Source: Anaerostipes amylophilus (GTDB lineage: Bacteria; Bacillota; Clostridia; Lachnospirales; Lachnospiraceae). From it: DNA of 64,000 nucleotides. Both the position numbers and the translations under genes were made by a program. Positions 16,095-25,099 of this stretch are shown one piece after another (the first letter of the stretch is position 1; each line of letters starts with the position of its first letter). The notes beneath the pieces were generated by a model, which saw only the letters and a list, made by a program, of their open reading frames with translations, did not search any database and was not told where the DNA came from. The DNA lies in the NCBI RefSeq assembly GCF_025567365.1, contig NZ_JAOQJG010000004.1:1-64000 (forward strand), given 5' to 3'.

Positions 16095-17771
16095 ATGCCA
16101 TGCGAAAATGCCGCCCAAAGTGATGACTACTTTGAATTTATTGGAGAATATAGTGGAGTTGTTGACTATGTAAAAGAAGAATTTAACACCGAATGTATCA
16201 CAGTCATCGATCAAAGATTTGCAATCGCATACGTCCCGAAAAATGGACGGACATCAATCTACGGACAAAACTGCCCATACAACACGATCCCAAGATGTTT
16301 TGGCTTGATGGATACACAGATGTTAGAAGATGTTGGAGTTGCACAAGTAAGGAGAAGTACGTTAGAACTTTATGGAAATAGTGTCTTGGTCGGAATGATC
16401 GATACAGGAATCGACTATGAACATCAGGCATTCCGCTATGAAGACGGTAGCAGCAAGATTTATTCTCTATGGGATCAGACAATCAAAGGCAATCCAGAAG
16501 ATACCTTCCTAGGATACGGAACAGAATACACAAAAGAACAGATCGAAGAAGCACTAAGAAGTAAAGTGCCGCAAGAAAAAGTACCATCGAAGGATGAATC
16601 CGGACATGGTACTTTTTTAGCAGGATTAATCGCAGGAAATGAGGACAACGAAGCAGGTTTTTCAGGGATTGCCCCAAATGCAGGACTCATTGTTGTCAAG
16701 TTAAGAAAGGCAAAAGATTATTTAAAAGAATACTACTGCATTGACCCAAAATACGAAGTATATGCAGAAACAGATATCATGCTGGCAGTCCGCTATATTG
16801 ATGCGATCGCAGAACAACTGCAAAGACCTGTTGTCATATTTTTAGGAATCGGAACAAGCCTTGCATCCCATCTTGGAACAGGTCCATTAGATCAATATCT
16901 GTCAGGCAGAGCTATGCTTCGAGGAGTCGCAGTCGTCACAAGTGCCGGAAATGAAGGGCAGGCAAGACATCACTACAGCGGTCAGGTTTCACAAAATGCA
17001 TCCAAAGTAGAAGTAAAAGTCGGAGAATCAGAATATGGATTTACGATGGAATTATGGGGATTAGCACCAAACCGATATTATGTGGATATCGAATCACCAT
17101 CTGGACAGAAAACGGGAAGGATTCAAGGAGGATTAAGCGGACAGAGAGATGTCACATTTTTACTGGAAAGAACAAGGCTGATCGTGGAATATTTTACAGT
17201 AGATACATCTGCAGGAGCACCTGTCATCGTTATGAGATTTCAAAATCCAGCCCCCGGGATTTGGAATATCTATGTCAGCGATGATGAAGTTGGAAACAGA
17301 GAGTTTGATCTATGGCTTCCAATTACAAATTTTCTAAGTGAAGACACATTTTTTTTAGAATCGACACCATATAATACACTGGTAGCACCATCCAATACAG
17401 GATTATTAATGTGTTGCGGAAATTATAATTCTAATACAGGAAGTCTTGCAATCGACAGCAGCAGAGGTTTCCCAAGAAATGCGATCAAACCAGATTTTAC
17501 AGCACCCGGAGTAGAAATCTTAGGACCACTTCCAAGAAATCGTTATGGAAGAAGATCAGGAACCAGTGTCTCAGGAGCTATCACAGCGGGAATCGCAGCA
17601 TTGATGTTGGAATGGGGAATTGTACAGAAAAATGATATGCAGATGAATACGACGAGGATTAAGAATTATCTGATCCGCGGTGCAAGAAGAGATCAAGGGA
17701 GAATATATCCTAATCGAGAATGGGGATATGGGGAAGTTGATCTTTATGAGACGTTTTTGGGAATACGGTAA
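16095..17771 (+). CDS. S8 subtilisin-like serine peptidase (CspB-like)
   Basis: A 558-aa subtilase without a signal peptide. The catalytic triad looks complete: Asp103 in MIDTGIDY, His171 in SGHGTFLAG and Ser491 in SGTSVSGA; the oxyanion Asn is in TSAGNEG. The large jelly-roll-like insertion between Asn and Ser (about 300-430) and the overall length match clostridial germination proteases of the Csp group, which cleave the cortex hydrolase pro-SleC. Lachnospiraceae carry several paralogues, so germination is a reasonable but unproven role. The candidate SigK promoter supports late sporulation expression. The ribosome site is weak (CCGAGGTA). Confidence 0.85.
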   Translation: MPCENAAQSDDYFEFIGEYSGVVDYVKEEFNTECITVIDQRFAIAYVPKNGRTSIYGQNCPYNTIPRCFGLMDTQMLEDVGVAQVRRSTLELYGNSVLVGMIDTGIDYEHQAFRYEDGSSKIYSLWDQTIKGNPEDTFLGYGTEYTKEQIEEALRSKVPQEKVPSKDESGHGTFLAGLIAGNEDNEAGFSGIAPNAGLIVVKLRKAKDYLKEYYCIDPKYEVYAETDIMLAVRYIDAIAEQLQRPVVIFLGIGTSLASHLGTGPLDQYLSGRAMLRGVAVVTSAGNEGQARHHYSGQVSQNASKVEVKVGESEYGFTMELWGLAPNRYYVDIESPSGQKTGRIQGGLSGQRDVTFLLERTRLIVEYFTVDTSAGAPVIVMRFQNPAPGIWNIYVSDDEVGNREFDLWLPITNFLSEDTFFLESTPYNTLVAPSNTGLLMCCGNYNSNTGSLAIDSSRGFPRNAIKPDFTAPGVEILGPLPRNRYGRRSGTSVSGAITAGIAALMLEWGIVQKNDMQMNTTRIKNYLIRGARRDQGRIYPNREWGYGEVDLYETFLGIR

Positions 17772-17895
17772 AAGAATGAAGATAAGAAAATTGTTTGAAG
17801 CAGCAGGAGACAGGATTGAAAATATTACAAGTGTTCAAAATGGAAAAAAGTGATACTTTTGTTAACTATTAATATCGCAGGAAAGAAGGTGTAAC

Positions 17896-18716
17896 ATGAT
17901 AAACTTAAACATTCCAGTAGGAATTTCAGACTAAATCAGGCTTGGTCAGTGAAATTCTAAAAACACCAGCAACGGAAGTTACATTGATCACAAGACCAAG
18001 ACGTTTTGGAAAAACACTTGGAATGAGTATGTTATACAACTTCTTTGATATAAAAAAAGACAGCAGGAAATTATTTGAAGGTCTGGAGATTTCAAAAAAA
18101 GATAATGTATGCAAAGAGTGGATGAACCAGTATCTAGTCATTTTTCTAACATTTAAAAATATTGATGGATTAAACTTCCAAGGAGCATATGATCAGTTAG
18201 TATATGAGATTGGAAGTTTATTTGAAGAGCATTCATACTTAACAGATTGTGAACAACTAAGTGAGAATGAACGACAGATGTTTCGAAGATTACAGAATCA
18301 GCAAGCCAGTACAGTTGAGATTTCGCGCTCCTTACAATTATTATTGCAGATCATGAATAAATATTATGGAAAAGAATAAACTACTTAGAAAAACAATCAG
18401 TTATCACGATTATAAAGAAGATTTCTACCCATTTCTTGCAGGAATTTTTGCAGGAGCAGGATATATGGTGGAATCAAATAAAGAACATGGAGAAGGCAGA
18501 AGTGATGTGGTTGTTTATGACTCTATAGATGGAAGAGTTGTGATATTCGAGGCAAAGTATTCGAAGACGATCGATGCAATGGATCAGGATTGTCAGGCAG
18601 CGATCAAACAGATCGATCAACGGATGTATGCAAAAGAGTATGAAGACAGCTGTGATGAAGTGATTTGTTATGGGATTTCTTTTTATAAAAAGAGATGTAC
18701 GATTTTGAAGAAGTAG
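17896..18716 (+). pseudogene. Decayed AAA-ATPase / PD-(D/E)XK nuclease (DUF1703 type)
   Basis: Remnant of an AAA-ATPase with a C-terminal nuclease domain. The start (ATG 17896, AAGGTG site) encodes MINLNIPVGISD and then stops. The next frame resumes at SGLVSEILKTP with the ATPase loop TRPRRFGKT, so a stretch normally containing the YYVDKT motif is missing at about 17931. The second piece ends at NKYYGKE (18376), and the third frame continues with the C-terminal nuclease domain (GRSDVVVYD...VIFEAKYSK, intact D-ExK). The Walker B and middle parts that normally lie between are gone. Two out-of-frame deletions therefore inactivate it. Such genes occur in many copies in gut Clostridia and Bacteroidia; their role is unknown. 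Confidence 0.85.
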
Positions 18717-18744
18717 TTGTAAGGTAGAAAAAATTTAAGTTGTG

Positions 18745-18787
18745 GAGTTGGCCAACTGTAGATTTTTGTCACATATACGAAAGCCTA
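18745..18787. repeat. Short copy of a two-part intergenic repeat
   Basis: An 18-bp block starting GAGTTGGCCAACTGTAGA (18745-18762) and a 16-bp block CATATACGAAAGCCTA (18772-18787), 9 nt apart. Both recur with one mismatch each at 46128-46145 and 46377-46392, where 231 nt lie between them. The first block contains a 12-bp palindrome AGTTGGCCAACT. It fills the gap between the pseudogene and the convergent SpoVB-like gene. Confidence 0.75.
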
Positions 18788-20104
18788 TCAAATCACAATT
18801 TTCAATTTCCGATAATTCGCCCAGCAAAGGAACAAACAACTAAGAAACAATCCTCCAAAATATCCCTTAACCCCATACAAAGGAATGACAAATAAAATAA
18901 AACAGATCTGAATCACAAGAGATACACTGTTATGTAGCAGTGTATCTTTCGTTTTTCCAAGTCCATTTAAAATCGTAGATAAGATTGAAGAACAATACAA
19001 AAACGGACATAGAAAAGACAATAATCTTAAATATTCCCCGCAAAGTTTATTATGAAAAAAGAAGTTCCCAATCCAAGGAGCTAATACAAAGAATCCGCCC
19101 CAAGCCCCAACTCCAAGAATCAAACAAAAAATGATAGGCAGGATCGCACAACGTCTAAGATAAGCAGAATTATTTTCAGCTTTGGCAGCGGAAATCTTAG
19201 GTAAGAGCATTAAAGATAAAGCATTTGTGATCGTAGATGGAAACATAATAAAAGGAAGTACCATTCCACTTAAGATTCCATAAATCTCGACACTACGATA
19301 CCGATTTCCATAAAAGCGATATAACATCATCGGAATCAGAATACTTTGCACACTCTGCAATAAAGTGACAGACAAGCTGTTTAAAGTCAGGGGAATCCCA
19401 AGAGATAACAGTTCGTAACATAAAGAACGTTTTGATACAGTCGAACCGGATCCTGCCTTAACATGATCAGATTTTTTATGTAAAAGATAATAGATCACAG
19501 TAAAGAAAAATGAAACGATTTCACCGACAGCCATTCCACAAACAGCAAGGAATGCAGCAACTGGCATTTTTTCTATCAAGAATATAGAAAGCAAAAAAAT
19601 GGAAGAAACCCGAGAAATCTGTTCTAAACACAAAGAAAGCGCGGGGACATAAGAATTTCCGACTCCAAGACAATATCCATGAATACAATTTTTGACACCG
19701 ACAAAAGGAAGAACAAGGACAGCAAGCCGAAGGCATGGCACGCAGGCAGGTTCATGAAGAAAGACAGCACAGATTTTATCTGCATATACAAAGCAAAAAA
19801 AGGAAAAAATAAAACAAAGCACCATTGTCAAAATAATTGTAAGTCGAAGAGTTGTTTTGGCAGCATCAACTATTCCTGCAGCTTTTTTTTCCGCAGTGAT
19901 CTTAGAAAGTGCAATCTGAAATCCCTGAAAGCAGACCGCAAACCCAAGAAGATATACAGGAAAGATCAACTGATAAATTCCAATCTGATGTGCACCAATC
20001 ATCCCTGCAAGAAATATTCTATTATAGAATCCAATGAGCCGTGAAAGAAAATTTGAAATTGTTAAGATCACAGTGCCACAGATAAATGGGCTTGCATTTT
20101 TCAT
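18788..20104 (-). CDS. SpoVB/MurJ-like MOP-superfamily flippase
   Basis: A 438-aa membrane protein of the polysaccharide/lipid II exporter group (MVF/MatE fold), with about twelve to fourteen helices. The N-terminus (LTISNFLSRLIGFYNRIFLA, then GIYQLIFPVY) matches SpoVB-type proteins, which are needed for spore cortex synthesis, presumably by flipping lipid-linked precursors. Length is somewhat below the usual 500 residues, the C-terminal helices being fewer. A candidate SigE promoter upstream supports a sporulation role. It diverges from iscR. The ribosome site is poor. A general polysaccharide flippase is the alternative. Confidence 0.75.
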   Translation of the reverse strand: MKNASPFICGTVILTISNFLSRLIGFYNRIFLAGMIGAHQIGIYQLIFPVYLLGFAVCFQGFQIALSKITAEKKAAGIVDAAKTTLRLTIILTMVLCFIFSFFCFVYADKICAVFLHEPACVPCLRLAVLVLPFVGVKNCIHGYCLGVGNSYVPALSLCLEQISRVSSIFLLSIFLIEKMPVAAFLAVCGMAVGEIVSFFFTVIYYLLHKKSDHVKAGSGSTVSKRSLCYELLSLGIPLTLNSLSVTLLQSVQSILIPMMLYRFYGNRYRSVEIYGILSGMVLPFIMFPSTITNALSLMLLPKISAAKAENNSAYLRRCAILPIIFCLILGVGAWGGFFVLAPWIGNFFFHNKLCGEYLRLLSFLCPFLYCSSILSTILNGLGKTKDTLLHNSVSLVIQICFILFVIPLYGVKGYFGGLFLSCLFLCWANYRKLKIVI

Positions 20105-20128
20105 AAGAGATACCAGCCGTTTTTAATC

Positions 20129-20157
20129 ATTGTATGAAATAAAAAAATAAGATATTC
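20129..20157 (-). promoter_or_regulatory. Candidate SigE promoter of the SpoVB-like gene
   Basis: On the minus strand GAATATC (20157-20151), 14 nt, CATACAAT (20136-20129) matches the early mother-cell consensus KMATATT-N13/14-CATACAMT well. It lies 24 nt before the start codon. Bacillus spoVB is SigE-dependent, which agrees. Confidence 0.55.
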
Positions 20158-20166
20158 CAAATAATG

Positions 20167-20224
20167 TTGACATCACAAAGATGCTTTGTTAATATAACAA
20201 ATGAAATCCGAGTTATATAGTCGG
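20167..20224 (+). promoter_or_regulatory. isc operon promoter and likely IscR operator
   Basis: TTGACA (20167-20172), 17 nt, TAATAT (20190-20195). Just downstream lies CCGA-N9-TCGG (20208-20224), an inverted repeat of the kind bound by clostridial IscR-type Rrf2 proteins. Placed between the start of transcription and the iscR start codon, it suggests autorepression. Confidence 0.65.
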
Positions 20225-20239
20225 GATTGAGGTGAGAGA

Positions 20240-20698
20240 ATGAAATTATCGACAAAAGGACGCTATGGATTAAGAGCAATGGTAGATATTGCAGTATACA
20301 GTCAGGATAGTCCGGTACCGATCAGTGCGATCGCAGAACGGCAGAATATTTCTGTCAGCTACTTAGAGCAATTATTACCAAAACTTAAGAAGGCAGGAAT
20401 TATCAAAAGTATTCGTGGGGCACAAGGTGGATATATGTTGGATAAAGATCCAAAAGACATTTCCGCAGGAGATATTTTAAGAACTCTGGAAGGAGATCTA
20501 ACACCGATCGACTGTGCAGCATTTACTGGAGATACATCCACTTGCAGCGGAACAAAGTTCTGTGTAACTAAGACAGTCTGGCAAAGAATCAATGATAGCA
20601 TCCAGCAGGCGGTTGATTCAATTACCTTACAAGAATTGATGGAAGAATCAATCGAAATACATAATAAATATGATCAAGAAGAAAGGCAGGAATCATAA
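20240..20698 (+). CDS. iscR: Rrf2-family Fe-S regulator IscR
   Basis: A 152-aa Rrf2 regulator with a winged helix (MKLSTKGRYGLRAMVDIA, then IRGAQGGYML) and the three conserved cysteines of IscR in PIDCAAF, STCSGT and KFCVTK (about 93-108), which hold a [2Fe-2S] cluster. Such proteins repress Fe-S assembly genes when cluster supply is sufficient. It is the first gene of iscR-iscS-iscU-mnmA, with only 2 nt before iscS. Ribosome site GAGGTGA. An inverted repeat in its own leader fits autoregulation. In some Firmicutes the homologue CymR responds to cysteine instead, but CymR lacks these cysteines. Confidence 0.92.
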   Translation: MKLSTKGRYGLRAMVDIAVYSQDSPVPISAIAERQNISVSYLEQLLPKLKKAGIIKSIRGAQGGYMLDKDPKDISAGDILRTLEGDLTPIDCAAFTGDTSTCSGTKFCVTKTVWQRINDSIQQAVDSITLQELMEESIEIHNKYDQEERQES

Positions 20699-20700
20699 TC

Positions 20701-21885
20701 ATGGAAAAGAAAATCATTTACTTAGATCATGCAGCAACTACAGCAACAAGACCGGAAGTTGTAGATGCAATGCTTCCTTATTTTACAGAAAATTTCTGGA
20801 ACCCATCCAGTGTATATACACCAGCATTAAATAACCGTAAAGTCATAGATGAATCAAGAGATACGATCGCAAAATCTCTTGGAACAACACCAGAGAACAT
20901 CTATTTTACAGCAGGTGGTTCTGAATCTGATAACTGGGCATTAAAATGTACAGCAGAAGCTTATGCAAGCAAAGGAAAACATATCATCACAAGTAAGATC
21001 GAGCATCATGCGATCCTTCATACATGTGAATATCTTGAAAAAAGAGGATTCGAGATCACATATATCGATGTTGATGAAAACGGAATCTTAAAATTAGATG
21101 ACCTAAAAGCAGCAATCAGACCAGATACGATCTTAATTTCTGTGATGTTTGCAAACAACGAGATCGGAACGATCCAGCCAATCAAAGAGATCGGTGCGAT
21201 CGCGAAAGAACATGGAATCATCTTCCATACAGACGCAGTTCAGGCATATGCACAGATTCCAATCAATGTCGATGAATACAACATCGATATGTTAAGTGTC
21301 AGCGGACATAAATTCGGTGGACCAAAAGGAATCGGATTCTTATATATCAGAAAAGGATTAAAACTTCGTTCTTTCGTTCATGGTGGAGCTCAGGAAAGAA
21401 AGAGACGTGCCGGAACAGAAAATATCACAGGTATCGTAGGACTTGCAAAAGCAGTCGAGATCGCATTTGCAACAATGGATGAAAGAATCAAGAAAGAAAC
21501 AGAAGTTCGTGACTATGCGATCAAGAGAATCTTAGCAGAAGTTCCATACTGCAGATTAAATGGAGATGCAGTGAAGAGAGTACCAAATAATATCAACATC
21601 AGTTTCCAGTTTATCGAAGGTGAATCCTTACTGATCATGCTTGATATGGCAGGAATCTGTGCATCTAGTGGATCAGCATGTACATCTGGATCCTTAGATC
21701 CATCTCATGTATTGTTAGCTATCGGACTGCCTCATGAGATCGCTCATGGATCACTTCGTATGACAATCGGAGAAGAAACAACAAAAGAAGATATGGACTA
21801 TGTTGTTGATAAGATCAAAGAAATCGTGACAAAATTAAGAAAGATGTCACCATTATACGAAGATTTCGTAAAGAAAAATAACTAG
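20701..21885 (+). CDS. iscS: Cysteine desulfurase (NifS/IscS)
   Basis: A 394-aa PLP enzyme that takes sulfur from cysteine as a persulfide. The PLP lysine lies in SGHKFGGPKGIGF, the PLP-stacking histidine in SKIEHHAIL, and the catalytic cysteine on the flexible loop SSGSACTSGSLDPSHVL. The loop is long, as in group I NifS/IscS. It supplies sulfur both to IscU for Fe-S clusters and to MnmA for tRNA thiolation, and both partners are encoded immediately downstream. It starts 2 nt after iscR. Confidence 0.95.
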   Translation: MEKKIIYLDHAATTATRPEVVDAMLPYFTENFWNPSSVYTPALNNRKVIDESRDTIAKSLGTTPENIYFTAGGSESDNWALKCTAEAYASKGKHIITSKIEHHAILHTCEYLEKRGFEITYIDVDENGILKLDDLKAAIRPDTILISVMFANNEIGTIQPIKEIGAIAKEHGIIFHTDAVQAYAQIPINVDEYNIDMLSVSGHKFGGPKGIGFLYIRKGLKLRSFVHGGAQERKRRAGTENITGIVGLAKAVEIAFATMDERIKKETEVRDYAIKRILAEVPYCRLNGDAVKRVPNNINISFQFIEGESLLIMLDMAGICASSGSACTSGSLDPSHVLLAIGLPHEIAHGSLRMTIGEETTKEDMDYVVDKIKEIVTKLRKMSPLYEDFVKKNN

Positions 21886-21919
21886 AAAATTATAGATAGA
21901 TAAATCAGGAGGAATCACA

Positions 21920-22357
21920 ATGTACAGTGAGAAAGTAATGGATCATTTTCAGCATCCAAGAAACGTAGGAGAAATTGAAAACGCCAGTGGTGTTGGAACA
22001 GTTGGTAACGCAAAATGTGGAGATATCATGAGAATCTACTTAGATATCGATGATAATGGAATCATTCAGGATGTCAAATTCAAGACATTTGGATGTGGAG
22101 CAGCTGTTGCAACAAGCAGTATGGCAACAGAATTAGTAAAAGGAAAGAACATCCAGCAGGCATTAGAAGTAACAAACAAAGCTGTTATGGAAGCATTAGA
22201 CGGACTTCCACCAGTGAAAGTTCACTGTTCTTTACTTGCAGAAGAAGCAATTCACGCAGCATTATGGGATTATGCTGAGAAAAATGGTATCAAGATCGAA
22301 GGATTAGAAAAACCTAAAACAGATATCAGTGAAGGTGAAGAAGAAGAGGAATACTAG
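21920..22357 (+). CDS. iscU: Fe-S cluster scaffold IscU/NifU
   Basis: A 145-aa scaffold protein. The three cluster ligands are visible: NAKCGD, TFGCGAA and KVHCSLLAEEAI, with the conserved aspartate after the first. It accepts sulfur from the desulfurase and builds [2Fe-2S]/[4Fe-4S] clusters for transfer. The C-terminal tail is acidic (SEGEEEEEY) and longer than in E. coli IscU. An AGGAGG site precedes it, 34 nt after iscS. The stop codon TAG is embedded in the ribosome site of mnmA. Confidence 0.95.
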   Translation: MYSEKVMDHFQHPRNVGEIENASGVGTVGNAKCGDIMRIYLDIDDNGIIQDVKFKTFGCGAAVATSSMATELVKGKNIQQALEVTNKAVMEALDGLPPVKVHCSLLAEEAIHAALWDYAEKNGIKIEGLEKPKTDISEGEEEEEY

Positions 22358-22366
22358 GAGGCAGCT

Positions 22367-23452
22367 GTGAAAGAAAAAGTCGTGGTTGGAATGTCAGGAG
22401 GTGTTGACTCATCTGTTGCGGCATATCTCTTAAAGAAGCAGGGATATGACGTGATCGGTGTGACAATGCAGATCTGGCAGGAAGAAGATGAGTTTGTTCA
22501 GGAGGAGAATGGCGGATGCTGTGGATTATCAGCGGTTGATGACGCAAGACGTGTTGCCCAGGCAATTGGAATCCCACATTATGTTATGAACTTCAGAAAA
22601 GACTTCAAAGATAAAGTCATTGACTATTTCTGTGAAGAATATTTAAATGCAAGAACTCCAAATCCATGTATCGCATGTAACCGTTATGTAAAATGGGAGT
22701 CCTTGTTAAAGCGTTGCTTAGATATTGGAGCAGACTATATTGCAACCGGACATTATTCACAGATCACAAAGCTTGATAACGGACGTTACGCATTAAAATG
22801 TTCTAAGACACAGAAGAAAGATCAGACCTATGCCCTGTATAATCTGACTCAGAATCAGCTTTCCAAAACACTCATGCCAATCGGGGCATATACCAAAGAT
22901 GAAGTCAGAGCGATCGCAGAAGAGATCGGACTTTTAGTAGCTAAGAAGCCTGATAGTCAGGATATCTGCTTTGTAGATGATAACTATGGTGAATTTATTG
23001 AAGAGACAACTGGAACAAAGATTCCAAAAGGAAATTTTGTAGATCCAGAAGGCAATGTCTTAGGACAGCACAAAGGAATCATCTACTATACTGTAGGACA
23101 GAGAAGAGGTTTGGGACTATCCTTGAAGAAACCAGGATATGTCATTAAAGTAGATAAAGATACGAATGAGGTCGTCGTCGGAGACAAGCAGGATTTATTT
23201 GCCAATGTTTTATATGGAAATAAAGTTAACTGTATGTCTGTACCAGCATTTGAAGATGGTATGAGACTGATGGCGAAGATCCGTTATAATAGTCCGGAAG
23301 TTCCTTGCAGAGTTTATATGACAGGGGAAGATGAAGTGAGAGTTGTCTTTGACGACCCACAAAGAGCGATCACACCGGGACAGGCCGTTGTATTCTATGA
23401 TGGAGATATTGTTGCAGGAGGAGCTACGATCCTTCGTGCGGCAAATGAATAA
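22367..23452 (+). CDS. mnmA: tRNA-specific 2-thiouridylase MnmA
   Basis: A 361-aa enzyme that thiolates U34 of Lys, Glu and Gln tRNAs. GMSGGVDSSVAAYLL is the PP-loop, CIACNRYVKW and SQDICFVDD carry the two catalytic cysteines, and GQRRGLGL lies in the central domain. The GTG start at 22367 follows AGGAGG overlapping the iscU stop, so translation is probably coupled. Fusion of this gene into the isc operon gives it its sulfur donor. A strong terminator follows. Confidence 0.95.
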   Translation: MKEKVVVGMSGGVDSSVAAYLLKKQGYDVIGVTMQIWQEEDEFVQEENGGCCGLSAVDDARRVAQAIGIPHYVMNFRKDFKDKVIDYFCEEYLNARTPNPCIACNRYVKWESLLKRCLDIGADYIATGHYSQITKLDNGRYALKCSKTQKKDQTYALYNLTQNQLSKTLMPIGAYTKDEVRAIAEEIGLLVAKKPDSQDICFVDDNYGEFIEETTGTKIPKGNFVDPEGNVLGQHKGIIYYTVGQRRGLGLSLKKPGYVIKVDKDTNEVVVGDKQDLFANVLYGNKVNCMSVPAFEDGMRLMAKIRYNSPEVPCRVYMTGEDEVRVVFDDPQRAITPGQAVVFYDGDIVAGGATILRAANE

Positions 23453-23457
23453 ATAAA

Positions 23458-23509
23458 AAAACAAGGAAGTTTTTATATCTCAAAAAAGGTATAAAAACTT
23501 CCTTGTTTT
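23458..23509 (+). terminator. Terminator of the isc operon
   Basis: A 20-bp perfect stem (23458-23477 with 23490-23509) ends in T-rich sequence. It lies 5 nt beyond the mnmA stop codon. Confidence 0.9.
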
Positions 23510-23540
23510 CTATATTTTTCTATTTCAAATAAAAAAATCA

Positions 23541-23549
23541 TGTTATAAT
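23541..23549 (+). promoter_or_regulatory. Extended -10 promoter of the binding-protein gene
   Basis: TGT-TATAAT (23541-23549) is an extended -10 element 40 nt before the start codon. No strong -35 is seen. Confidence 0.5.
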
Positions 23550-23588
23550 GAAAAAAGTAGTTCATGATGATAAGGGGGGAATGATATT

Positions 23589-25070
23589 ATGAAAAAAGGG
23601 TTTCTGGCCGCACTGATGGCATGCATGATGATCACATCATTATTGACAGCATGTGGCAGTTTAAAGAAAGATGAGGCAAAGACGGTCAAGCTAGACCCAG
23701 ATAATCCAGTGACGTTAAAAGTCTGGCATTATTATAATGGAAACCAGCAGGCAACATTTGACAAACTGCTAGAGAAATTTAATTCAACCGTTGGAAAAGA
23801 ACAAGGAATTTATGTTGAAGGCTATGGACACGGATCAGTTGCAGATCTTGATAAGGCATTGACAAGTTCGGTAAACGAAGAAGTAGGTGCAGAAGATATG
23901 CCAGATATTTTTTCAACTTATGCAGATACGGCATATTCCATCCAGAAAAAGGGAAAATTAGCAGATCTATCACCATATTTTACGAAGAAAGAACTTTCAA
24001 AATATATAGATTCCTACATCAAAGAAGGATATTTAAATAACGATAAAAAGCTGTATTTACTTCCAGTTGCTAAATCAACGGAAGCAATGCTTTTAAATAC
24101 GACAGACTGGGAACCATTTGCCAAGGCAATGAAAGTGACAACGGATGACCTGAAGACAACAGAGGGAATCACAAAAGTAGCAAAGAAATACTATGAATGG
24201 ACAGATGCAAAGACACCGAATACACCAAATGATGGAAAAGCATTCTATGGAAGAGATTCCATGTCAAATTATTTTGTGATCGGAATGAAGCAGATGGGTC
24301 AGGAATTATTTAGAGTCAAAGATGGAAAAGTAACAGTGAATGTAGATAAAAACTCCATAAAACGTTTATGGGAAAACTATTATGTACCATATGTGAGTGG
24401 CTATTTTGCATCTTACGGAAGATTCAGATCTGACGATGTGAAGACAGGAAATATTATTGCATATACAGGTTCTACGTCTTCTGCATTTTATTTCCCGGAT
24501 AAGGTAGAAGAAGATAAGGGTTCTCATAAGATTGATTATAAAGTATTAGAAGCACCGATCATGAAAGGTGGAAAAAATTATAAAGTGCAGCAGGGTGCTG
24601 GAATGGCAGTGACGAAATCAGATGATAAACACGAATATGCAGCGACTGTATTTTTAAAATGGTTTTCAAAGAAAAAACAAAACCTTGAATTTGTTTGTGA
24701 ATCTTCTTATCTGCCAGTTTTGAAAGAAGCCAACAATATGAAGAGTGTGGATCAGATGATCAAAGATAAGAAGATCAAAGTAGATGATAAAACCTACGAT
24801 TGTCTGAAGAACACATTGGATAATTTTGATAAAACAAAATTTTACACAACAAAGACATTCAAGAATGGATATAGTATGCGAAAAGTCTTGGACTATAATT
24901 TATCCGATCAGGCAACTGCGGATAAAGCTGCCATTGATAAAGCGATCAAGGCAGGTGCATCCAGAGAAAGTGTGTTAAAGCAATACACATCAGATAAGAA
25001 TTTTGAAACATGGTATCAGGGATTTTGCAGTGCACTTGAGAAAGCACAGGAAGCAAAGGAAACGAAATGA
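23589..25070 (+). CDS. Extracellular solute-binding lipoprotein (ABC type)
   Basis: A 493-aa lipoprotein with signal peptide and lipobox LTAC (Cys about 22). The fold motif LKVWHYYNGNQQATFDKLLEKFN is that of family 1 (sugar/polyamine type) ABC substrate-binding proteins. No permease or ATPase genes are adjacent. Instead a large sensor kinase gene follows after 29 nt. I infer that this protein may work as a ligand-presenting partner of that sensor rather than in transport, or that it feeds an ABC system elsewhere. The ligand cannot be read from sequence. Confidence 0.85.
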   Translation: MKKGFLAALMACMMITSLLTACGSLKKDEAKTVKLDPDNPVTLKVWHYYNGNQQATFDKLLEKFNSTVGKEQGIYVEGYGHGSVADLDKALTSSVNEEVGAEDMPDIFSTYADTAYSIQKKGKLADLSPYFTKKELSKYIDSYIKEGYLNNDKKLYLLPVAKSTEAMLLNTTDWEPFAKAMKVTTDDLKTTEGITKVAKKYYEWTDAKTPNTPNDGKAFYGRDSMSNYFVIGMKQMGQELFRVKDGKVTVNVDKNSIKRLWENYYVPYVSGYFASYGRFRSDDVKTGNIIAYTGSTSSAFYFPDKVEEDKGSHKIDYKVLEAPIMKGGKNYKVQQGAGMAVTKSDDKHEYAATVFLKWFSKKKQNLEFVCESSYLPVLKEANNMKSVDQMIKDKKIKVDDKTYDCLKNTLDNFDKTKFYTTKTFKNGYSMRKVLDYNLSDQATADKAAIDKAIKAGASRESVLKQYTSDKNFETWYQGFCSALEKAQEAKETK

Positions 25071-25099
25071 AAGTTTCGTAGTAACAGGGGAGACAGAGC

